Below, piece after piece: positions 55,400 to 64,000 of a stretch of DNA of 64,000 nucleotides. Source of the DNA: Chromera velia (taxonomy: Eukaryota > Sar > Chromeraceae); assembly GCA_018398765.1 (NCBI GenBank), contig JAHBMJ010001328.1:27501-91500 (forward strand). Direction: 5' to 3'. Each line of letters opens with the position of its first letter. The first letter of the stretch is position 1. A program made the translations under genes and the position numbers. The notes under the pieces are model-generated. The model was given only the letters and a program-made list of their open reading frames with translations, was not told the origin of the DNA and did not search any database.

Positions 55400-56526
55400 G
55401 GTTGCTTTTCTGATCGGTAACAGGTCTAGTCTACCGGCAATTGCCAGTAACCGGTAATGGCCTCAGTCTGCCTTCCTTTTACCGACAAAAAAAATGATAA
55501 AAATTAGGGTCCAAAAAAAAAATTTCGCCTGCAGCGCCAACCTTCAAAAACATGTTTTTAAGTGTTTATTGGCATTTGAAAAGCCTATTCACACATACAA
55601 AAAAAATTAAAAAAAATTTTAAAAAATATAAATTTTTAACTGCTTCACCCCTATAAGTCACCGTGGTAAAAAGTTCTAACAGCTCTATGACAGCGTCTGT
55701 CTAACAACTACTCTCTTTTTTGACTTTCCTTCATCTCTTATTGTTCTGCTTCTCTGTATATCAGGCCTTGACCGTTGTGAGAGAGCGATCAAAGTAAGAG
55801 ACGGAAAAAGTCTACTTCTTTCTAAAAAACGAGGAGATGATAAGCCTGTAGCTCTGTACTTGTGCAGCCCCTGCCCGGTTTGCTGAGGAGGGAGGAGCAA
55901 GAAGAACATTGCCTCCTCGAGCTCCCCCCGTAGTGTGGCTGGGTCTAGGGCTGGGTGGTCTCGGACGGAAAGAGGAAGGGGCAGATGTGGCTGCTATACC
56001 GTGGCTGTAAAAAAAAGCCAGAGCGACCGTGTCTGCTTGCTTGCAGATGGCAAATCTCCACCCTCCTGGGTCTCCGGAGTTAGAAGCCCTTCGAGGCCTC
56101 AGACATCAGCTTTTAGCGGCGGGTCTTTCTTTGGAGGCTGGAGCACTGGATTGGCGGGACCGCCCAAACTTTGAGGCGGACTCTTTCCATTGTTGGAATC
56201 GCGTGGGTGCATCTGTCTGGGCCAGCTATGGTCATTGCAGCCAGCAGTTCTCTGTCTTTGGGACCCATCGCTTCGACCTGCGTCATCTTTAAGCATACTG
56301 GCCGCATAGCTGTCCCTACAGATGACGCATTGACTTTTTGAATTGACCTTAAGTCTAGCCTTAAGTGATTGATTGATTGACCTATAATCTAGGACTTAGG
56401 TTATTGAAAAGTGTTAGTGACTGTTAGAATTCTGCCAAGTCTTTGCCAACTGCCAGCAAACTCTACCGGTAATTACCGGTTACCGGTAATAAAGCTTTTC
56501 TACCGCCGAAAAAATCGGCAACCCTG
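55397..56526. mobile_element. hAT-like non-autonomous DNA element, 1.13 kb
   Basis: The left end is CAGGGTTGC and the right end is GCAACCCTG. Subterminal regions on both sides contain inverted arrays of ACCGGTAA/TTACCGGT motifs. Both ends are bordered by TATATATA, which fits an 8-bp target duplication inside a (TA)n tract, although the tract itself makes this untestable here. CAGGG-type termini and 8-bp duplications are hAT features. The AT-rich ends surround a GC-rich core (about 55860-56290) with an acceptor-like GCTTGCTTGCAG followed by an ATG frame (SPELEALRGLRHQLLAAGLS). This could be a captured gene fragment. No transposase is present. Confidence 0.6.
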
Positions 56527-56673
56527 TATATATATATATATATAATTATTGAGAACCAGTAAAAACTTTAGTAATGGACAATTTCAGTAATCTCGTATCT
56601 ACCAGTAATTTTTAAAATTTTTTAGACATTCAAGAATAAAAAACTACTATGATGCATGTACATGTTGCATGGA

Positions 56674-59600
56674 TCAAAAAAAGTTTGCTGTGTCAAAGTC
56701 CATTTGTTTGCGTTCTCTATCAGTGGTGCGCTTTGCAACATCTGCCATGAATTGATCAGAAACAGGACCATTGGAATTCCAGTGGGGCGCTTCGCGTGCC
56801 CATCCTGGAGAAATGGTATGAAGGACGGCCGCCATGTCATCGGGGACCCGAGCAGAGAAGGACAGGCGCTCTCCCGTGACAGGATGAAAAAAGGACAGCC
56901 GCGCTGAATGAAGGAGAGGTCGGAGCTTTTCAGGCTCCGTGGTGTCCAGCCAGGCCCACCGGCTGCCCCCCCTTCCATCCTCTTCCTTCTCCTTTCCCTT
57001 GGCATCCTTACGGAGGTGTCTGCTCTCTGTCGCTTTCTCCTCTTTCAACTTTGATGATGACATCAGCTGCTCTAAGCGTCTCTCTTGACGCACGCTCAAC
57101 CCGGCGTCCGTCGCCAAAAGACCCCTCATGTCTTCCAATTGTTCCAACGCAATCCCGCTTTCCGGGCCCCCATCGTCGTCCCCGTACTCCCCCTCCTCAT
57201 CGTCAAAAAACTCGTCCGACTCTACTCGGCCATGCCGTGCCTCTCTACTGGCTCGAAACGCAGCCCTGTCTAATTCATCTCCAAGCGCCCCCCTTTTCCG
57301 TCGGGCCTTCAACAAACCCACCCACTCAGACAGACGCTTATTCAGGTCTGCATTTCCATACAAAGAATCCCCCAACACAGGGGCGCCTGCATAGGACAGA
57401 TGCACCCTGATTTGATGGGTCCTGCCAGTGAGAAGGTCCACCTCCACTGCCGCAATGCGACCGTTGGAAAGAACGCCCCTGACAAGGGATCTGGCCTCCT
57501 TCGCTCTCTGACGGTATCTGTCAGCAGAGGGATTCCATCTGTACGCAAGTCTCCGCCCTGCAGGGAGAGGGATAACCCTCCCGTCTGGCATCAGATACTC
57601 ATAGGGCTCATCTGCGTCGTCGGGGACAGACAGTTCCTCTGTGACTGTGGCGGGATAGGTGATCATCTTCTGTCGCGATGTTGGGTGTCTCCCTATGGGC
57701 ACGTCCAGCATCAGAGTCCCGTTGGCTGACCCCACACCCCCAACTGGCGAGACCATCGCTGTCCCTTTCGCGAGGGGATCGCGGGCAGTGATGGCGACAT
57801 AGGTCTTGTTGACCTAGAAGGAGTGAGAGAGAAGAGAAAAAAGAACAAAGTGATTGAGTCAACAGCAGATGGGACATGGAACCCAGCCGGCCAACCGCAC
57901 ATAGGCCGACCAGACTTGGTTCAAGGGGCATCAGCTCTTCGAGATGAACAAAAAAGGAAGGAAGACGAGCCGATATCGGCGTCGATTGCCGCCCCTTTAC
58001 TCTACACGTCCACAAACACACGCGTTCTCTCTCTTCTCTAATCTTTTGCTCTTCTGCCTGGGGAATGCCGGTGAGCAAGAAGAAGGCTGAGAAAAAGTGG
58101 AGGGACAAGTAGAGAAATCTGCTTCTTCTTCCCGCACCTCCTCCCGAACCCGAACCCCCTGTCCCTTTCACGCCCTACTCACCTGTCCCCCTGCAAACTG
58201 CGCTTGGAGCGCCTCAGTGGCCGCTCTGGTCTTTGCCACCACCATCAGACCACTGGTCCCAGCGTCCAGTCGATGGATGATCCCTGCACGGATGTGGGGA
58301 CACACACATACACACACATTCACACACACATTCACACACACACACGCACACACACACACACACGCACACACACGCAGGCACACACACACACACGCGCGCG
58401 CGCGCACAGAGGGAAGGAGGGGCACAAAGAAAGAGTGAGAAATCACATGCAAGGAAGATAAACACAAGCCCGAAAGCTGTTCACGTCTCGAATCCACGAA
58501 GTTTCGTTCTCTTTTTGTTTCTTCAGGAGAAGCAAATATGTCCCGAAATTTCATTTTGGCGTGGGTGGAGAGAGACTTGTGCTGTCGCAAAGAATCATCA
58601 ATGCATGAAAAAACGTTTGAATTGTATCCACGTTTGTTTCTTCCGTCTTTTTCAGCGGGCGAGCTTAAGGGCTGCTTCTCTTTTCTGTTTTTTTTCTCTC
58701 CGTCATTCAAGTTCCACACTTTTCAACCAAATTTCGTATGATACCTCCCTCTATTTTACTGTCCTTCCCATTTGAGAGGCAGACAGACAGACAGACTCTG
58801 ACTTTCAAAAAGAAATTGCACAAGGACGTCATGAGGCACCATACACGAAAAAGAATCGCAACAAGAAGCACAAAGTATCTCAGTAAGTTCAGAAAAACAG
58901 AACGGCGGGAAGGACCCACCTGGCCGCACGTTCGCATCCAACCGTCCAAGTGCCTCTTGCTCCTCCTGCTCCATTTCCTCCTCCTCCTCTTCTCCGTCGC
59001 CCATTGCGAAATCTTCCTCACTGAGGCCCTCAAGCGCGAGAGCGTCTTGCCTTTCTTCCTCCTCCCCCTCTCCTACGAACCCCACTTCCTCATTCCCATG
59101 TTTTCTCTGTTCATCTCCCAAACCCCCCATCCCTGCCTTCCCTGCCTGCACAGACCTCTCTGCAACTTCCATTGCACGATTCATAGGCACAGGCAGCCGG
59201 ACCTTCTCATCTACGTACTGCGAAAACACCGTCTCTGCCCCCGCCCCCGAACCCACCAAACTTCCCTCGGTCTCCTGCCCCCCCCCTCCGTATCTGTGAA
59301 TGAGCGCGTTGACCAAAGTCCCGTTCCAATGCCCTGGAGACGGGTGAACGACCAGACCCGGGGGTTTGTTCAGAACAAGGACGTCGGAATCCTCATAGAC
59401 TATCTCGAGGGGTATGGGCTCTCCTACAAGGAGCTGCTCTTCTGCGGTGTTCAGAGAGACCACCAATCTCTCTCCCGCAGTCACCAGGTGGCTCTTCTTC
59501 GTTTGCACCTCCCCGTCCACAGAGACCTTCCCTGAACTGATCAGCTCCCCCGCGAAGGAACGGGAGAGACCCTCGAGGCGCTCTGCTATGTAGGCATCGA

Positions 59601-60491
59601 GCCTGAATAACCCCCTCTCTGCGTGGTCAGCCTCGACAACCAGGGAGGTCTGCAGAGAATAATCGGAGACGCTGTCAGGAAGGGGAACCTGAAGGGAATC
59701 TGTCGGAGAGGGGGCCTGAGTGCCCTCTGATGAAGAGGAGGCTTCCCTCTTCTTTCTTTGGCTATCAATCCGCTCGGCCGTCTCCTTCCAAGCCTTTTTG
59801 GTCTCTTCGGACGGCGTTTGCTCTTTTTTTTCTTTTCCTTCGGATGGAAGGAGAGAGACGGAGACGGCGACAGGGGGTACTGTGACACTGCCTGTTGGTG
59901 AACTTTCTCTTTCTATCTGCTCAGGGTGGTGATTTATCTCCTTCTTGATAAAGGCCTTTTTTTCCTCAATGACTGCCCTTGCCTTTGCCCGTCTCTCGGC
60001 TGCCAGCTCCTTTTGTTTCCGATGAATCTTTTCTTGTTCTTCGAACACCTCCGCATTCTCCGCAACCCAGGCCTCCAAACGGGCCCTGTAACCCTTCGCA
60101 TAATCGTGCCCCCCCTTTCCCCCCAAGGGCCCCCCCTTCTCTTTGGCCTTGCGCTTCTTCTTTTTCGTCTTGTTTTTCGAAACCCCCGCAGAGAAATCAG
60201 GAAACCCCGCACGAAGCACAAAGGCCTTCCCACCCCTCACAGCGCCATGTCCAGGAGTGACTGAGCGCGCGCTCTTTTCCTTCTGCAATTAAGCACATGA
60301 CGAGATTACTCAGGCGATCAGAGGAAAGGAAACAAGCAAATGAGCTCGGGCAGCTTCACACAGCAAAAAAGAAAATCAACGGCAACCCACTCATGTGCTG
60401 CTGAAGCACCACTGACCTGAAAATTGGGGATGAAAGCCAGCCCTCCACCCACAAAACCACAGAGGACAGCGATCAGCACAGAAAAATGCAT
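56674..60491 (-). CDS. RluA-family RNA pseudouridine synthase with plastid-type leader
   Basis: Four exons, all in phase: 60491-60417, 60282-58920, 58283-58183, 57813-56674; 892 aa. It isomerises uridine to pseudouridine in RNA. Exon 1 is a signal peptide ending GGGLAFIPNFQ, with Ala-Phe at the likely cleavage point, followed by a Lys-rich region: a bipartite plastid leader is plausible. An S4 RNA-binding domain lies at about 251-305 (RLDAYIAERLEGLSRSFAGE). The catalytic domain starts near 317 (LVLNKPPGLVVHP). The catalytic HRLDAGTSGLMVVAK has Asp486 and TGRTHQIRVHL lies at about 642-652, so all key motifs are present. Unusual are a highly acidic insertion of about 120 residues between VNALIHRY and GIIHRLD, and a second insertion plus long C-terminus. 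Bacterial RluA/RluD proteins are about 220-330 aa. Intron 2 holds (CA)n and (CG)n tracts. Confidence 0.88.
58300..58410. repeat. (CA)n with terminal (CG)n block in RluA intron
   Basis: About 110 bp of CA dinucleotides ending in ACACGCGCGCGCGCACAG, just inside the intron upstream of the HRLD exon. Confidence 0.9.
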
Positions 60492-61100
60492 CGTGGCGTG
60501 GACACTTTTATCGGCAACCAGTAACGAGAGACAGGAGACGGTTGGAGACGCCAACACGAAAGCAACACAAGTCGGCAGTTCCACGCCACCTCCACTTAGA
60601 AGTGAAAGATCGTCATCGGTATTCACGAAGCACTTAGCTGATACTGGCAGCGAAAAGCAAAAGAGATTCGTAATGTTCCAAGTTCGTTGATCAAGAAGGG
60701 AGCAACTGAGCAGCCAGCACGTCCGTAAACTGTTGTTCGGTTCAAATTCAACCTTCGCGGTGATGGCACGTCGGCCGGCCCGGCCGCGCGGGCCCTTATA
60801 CTTGCCGTCGGCGGGCCGGCTGCCGCCGCGGGCCGCGCGGGAGAGCTAGGGGATGGTGGCCGCGGCCGAATTCCACGCAGGCAGCAAATAGAAGCAGATT
60901 CGCTTGACATGGCTTGACATCGATGACAATCCGAAGCATTGTGATCGTTTCGACTCAAGCCTGAATGCTTGGTTTGGTTTCTCCGACCTGAGAAAATTCT
61001 CTGCCAGCTTCGCGGCCAAAACTTCGATCAGCCGTCTCCATCACCCATTTGAATGTGATTTTCCCGTCTCGCTCCTCTTGCCACTCGCTCGCGCCACAAA
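60492..61100. promoter_or_regulatory. Divergent intergenic region with GC-rich island
   Basis: These 609 bases lie between the start codons of the RluA gene (minus) and the GH28 gene (plus). Bases 60762-60872 form an abrupt GC island (GGCCGGCCCGGCCGCGCGGG, CCGTCGGCGGGCCGGC, CGCCGCGGGCCGCGCGGG) interrupted only by CCCTTATACTTG. It is the counterpart of the island between the C26 and HCF164 genes. Confidence 0.5.
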
Positions 61101-64000
61101 ATGCTGTACAAATCGTGGGGGAAATCCCCACTCCGGCTTCTTTTGCTTATTGCCCTCCTTGCGTGTTCGTTCTCTTTCTGCTCATGCGAGGAGACGATCT
61201 TCACTCCCGAGGACTTTGGGGGTGTCCCTAACGTGCCGTCTCGTGAAGCCGCAGAAAAAAACAGTGAGGCGATTCAAAAAGCCCTCTACGCTGCCAGCGA
61301 AGCAGAAGACAAAGGAGACGGGGGTCTGGGCGTTGTCCTCATCCCGGCGGGACACACGTCAGTGGAAAGACATGACAGCCTTGCTGCATCGATGTAGACT
61401 GCCGTCACATTCGAACAACAGGAATTGTGTTATTTGGTTTGTGCTTTGAAGGCCTCGGTGAATATTTTTTCGCGACTGCCGTTTCCTTTCAGATACTTTC
61501 AGATTATAGCTCCTCCATTGTACCCCTTCCTGCTTTCATTTGGTGGTCTGCATTCGCTGTCTTCAAGGGAACCTTCTGTCTGTAAGTGCTGTTCGATCTC
61601 CTCTTTGGTCCCTTTGATTCCTTCCCTCAGATACGATTTTTTTCGGAGTGCGGCAGAGGGTATCAGAAACGTGGAGCTCCGGGTCGAGGGCCTCTTGAGA
61701 GTCTTCAACGACATCCAGAACCCCGTGTGGAGAGGGGGGAACGGTTGCCTCGAGATCAAGTGAGTGAGTGCATGGGAAGAGCTGGGAGGGGATAGGAAGA
61801 AGAGGTTTGAAGTCTTGGAAAGGGTGCTGTCGTTATGGTGCTGTGCATGCAGGCTGCTTGATATTGATACTGTGGCTGTAGGGGGTGTCAGTGCATGGAT
61901 TGCTGGCTGCTTGCTTCGCTTGCCCTCGGGTTCTCCATCTCCCCCTGGCAGGCAAGCTAGCTCTCTGACACGCTCCCCCCTGCCGTGTCTCCTTTGTCGC
62001 AAGGGAGAGAGAGGGGGGGCGGGTGTGAGTCTAGACGATTTTCTTTGCTCGCTTATGCACGTCTGCTCCCTTGTGCAACACCTATCGGTATGGCGTTGAA
62101 CCAATGAAATAAATCCCTCCCCCCGTCCACCCTGCAGAGACAGCGCTAACCTGAGGATCACAGGGAACGGCACAGTGGACGGACAGGTGTGTACATCCTG
62201 ACTTTCTGGGGGGAGTGGGGGGAGGGTGGTGACAGTGAGGTGCGATCGAGGGGAGGGGCTGAGCGATCGAGAGATTTTTTGGATCATCTGCATGGATGCG
62301 CATTTTTTTGTGAGGCTTTTCTTCTGTTTATGTGCACTTTTCTGATTTTGCATTGGGCTATACGTGTCTGTTTTTGTTTACGACTCGCACTGATGTGTCG
62401 TCTGCCAGAACTCCAAGCCGTTCTAGGGATCACTTTTTAGCTCTACGAGTGTAGACACAAGAGGCAATCGAGTGAATCTTCGACGCGGGCTCAGCAAGAG
62501 GGCCCATCTTTGTTTTCCTGTTTTCTTTTACCAGCACAATGCGTACGTACACAATGACCTGCCTGGCTGCCGTGCTGCTCACCGCATGATGGATGCAGGG
62601 CTTCGACTTCTGGTGGCACGTTATTCTGACAGGGGACGACTACAGGTAGGTGGGCTGTCTGGCTTGTCTTGCTGCTTGTCAGTGGAGTGGGGTTGGAATT
62701 TCTTACTGACTTATGGCCTTCTCGCCACAAGAGAGGAGGGTGAGACCGCAACAAACGAAAACAGGCAGACCAACGGTCAAAGGTTTCTTTTGGATTCCAA
62801 AAGTCGTTGCCACTGCTTTTGTTTTCCCTTTTCTTCCCACCTCACCCTTGACGGTTTGAATCAAGAAACCACGATCCTGTCTGTCCCTGTTGGCTGGTGC
62901 CCAAATTGTCGAATGGAGTCGTGCGTCTTCCGGTGCGGCCATGAGCGTGTGTGTCGCACGTGCACATCCCTCCCCTCCCCTCCCCTCCCCCCGCCCCTCG
63001 ATCGATCCGTGCACGGCATGCAGGCCCAATTTGTTCCACATCCACAATGTGACGAACATTCACATAGAAGGCCTGACCCTCCGGAACTCCCCCCGGTACC
63101 ACATAGAGATTATGGCCTTCGGGGCGACCATCAGGAAGATCAAAATCGATGTCGACATCACGAAACAAAAAGCCATGCAGAAGAAGGCAGCAGCAGCTGC
63201 TGCGGCCCGAGAATTTGACGTGAAGGGTCGCCGTGGCGTGAAGCCCTCCTGGCTTGAGAAATGGATCACCCGAATCGGTCTTCCCACCTTTCCCCTGAAC
63301 ACAGACGGCATCGACCCATACGGCCGAGACTTCCTCATAGAGGACTGCGAGATCACCTGCTTTGACGATGCGGTGGCTGTGAAACCCACGGGGCTTAATA
63401 GTTGGACCGGGTGAGTAGAGCGAATAGTGAACAAACATCGCTCTGCATTTGTTCTGTGAGAAGACAGATATGCTCATGGTTTCACTGGTCTTTCCCCTTC
63501 GCATCTCTCGCCGTCTTTCCGTCTGGAGAGAGGGAGAACCCCACTTCCTCTGCGTCGGTCCGTCTCTACCTGTCTGTCTGTCGTGTGGGTCCTTTGTCTG
63601 TTCGAATGTTTTTGCCTTGCTTTATTTTTGTTTCAAAAGGAAAAGGAAGAAAGAGGGAAAATAAAAAGTCACAAAGTCTGTCTTGGTGGTTGCCTGTGCA
63701 GTTTCGTTGTCTGACTCACTTCCCAGGAAACGACAAAGGAAGTGATGCATACAGTAAGAGGCAAAAAAGCAAGGTAGAAGGCAAGAACGAAAACGGAATT
63801 GAGGCTGGCTCAGTCGATGCCCTCCTTCCCTTCCTCCCTGCTTTTTTCTTATCTTTCCTTTGTTTCTTTCTGAACGAAAGCTCAAGAGGACATGGAGGCA
63901 AAATTTTGATGGACAGGACGAACGGTTCCCCTCCCTTCCTTGTGCTGGGTGAATTTGTCCCTCTGTTGTTTCATCGATTGTCTCTGCAGCTGCACGGAAA
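61101..64000 (+). CDS. Polygalacturonase-like glycoside hydrolase family 28, 3' truncated
   Basis: Exons: 61101-61357, 61631-61759, 62138-62186, 62599-62645, 63024-63410, and 63990 onward, all in phase; the gene continues past the window. Residues 1 to about 30 are a signal peptide (LRLLLLIALLACSFSFCSC), so the protein is secreted. It then shows the GH28 order: TIFTPEDFGGVPN, GIRNVELRVEGLL, ITGNGTVDGQGFDFWW, RPNLF, GLTLRNSPRYHIEI, NTDGID (catalytic region I) and EDCEITCFDDAVAVK (region II with the Asp pair). The GHG and RIK motifs would lie downstream of the window. GH28 enzymes hydrolyse alpha-1,4-galacturonan in pectin. An Ala-rich, basic insertion (ITKQKAMQKKAAAAAAAREF) precedes NTDGID. 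Exon 4 is only 47 bp, and its acceptor GATGCAG was chosen because it gives the GFDFWW motif. Confidence 0.88.

Noticed and set aside
61493-61630. Alternative second exon of the GH28 gene starting ATACTTTC
   Set aside because: The acceptor is acceptable, but the encoded sequence does not resemble GH28, whereas the exon at 61631 does.
62534-62598. Longer GH28 exon 4 beginning at CACAATGCG
   Set aside because: It keeps a frame (HNAYVHNDLPG) but loses the GFDFWW motif expected after VDGQ.

Overview
The window is nuclear DNA of a eukaryotic alga. Genes are broken by many GT-AG introns, with acceptors that almost always read TGCAG and donors of the GTGAGT, GTAAGT or GTCAGT type. Introns and spacers are full of simple repeats. 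Two genes encode N-terminal signal peptides with Ala-Phe at the predicted cleavage point, as in algae with complex red-derived plastids. A CBM20 starch-binding domain next to a kinase-like segment fits an alveolate that stores starch. I favour a chromerid such as Chromera velia. This is inference; no rRNA or other marker gene is present.

Layout. 1-1.9 kb: 3' part of a CBM20 gene. 1.9-10 kb: AT-rich, then simple-repeat-rich DNA with no gene I can support. 10.0-17.6 kb: a head-to-head pair, a class I glutamine-amidotransferase-like (C26) protein with an unrecognised N-terminal extension (minus) and an HCF164/TxlA-type thylakoid thioredoxin (plus). 17.6-22.3 kb: AT-rich, repeat-bearing. 22.4-24.5 kb: two minus-strand genes, one with an in-frame 54-bp coding repeat. 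24.7-33.9 kb: a nest of inverted-repeat elements, a minisatellite of about 70-bp units, a coding-like island without a clear gene, and isolated exon-like fragments. 33.9-42.6 kb: an unknown signal-peptide protein (minus), an eroded pyruvate formate-lyase gene (minus) and a helical Ala/Thr/Lys-rich protein (plus), flanked by two inverted copies of a dispersed repeat of about 735 bp. 45.0-54.1 kb: a nine-exon unknown gene of 1243 codons (minus), head-to-head with a small plus-strand gene. 55.4-56.5 kb: a hAT-like inverted-repeat element. 56.7-64 kb: a head-to-head pair, an RluA-family pseudouridine synthase with a plastid-type leader (minus) and a GH28 polygalacturonase (plus) that runs off the window.

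How the genes relate. The three head-to-head pairs have start-to-start gaps of about 510, 508 and 609 bp. All three gaps hold a short GCGCGC-rich core, which suggests shared bidirectional promoters. HCF164 and the RluA protein are likely plastid proteins; the GH28 protein is likely secreted. Exon models were built by hand from splice sites and reading phase. For the C26, HCF164, RluA, GH28 and nine-exon genes every junction is phase-consistent.
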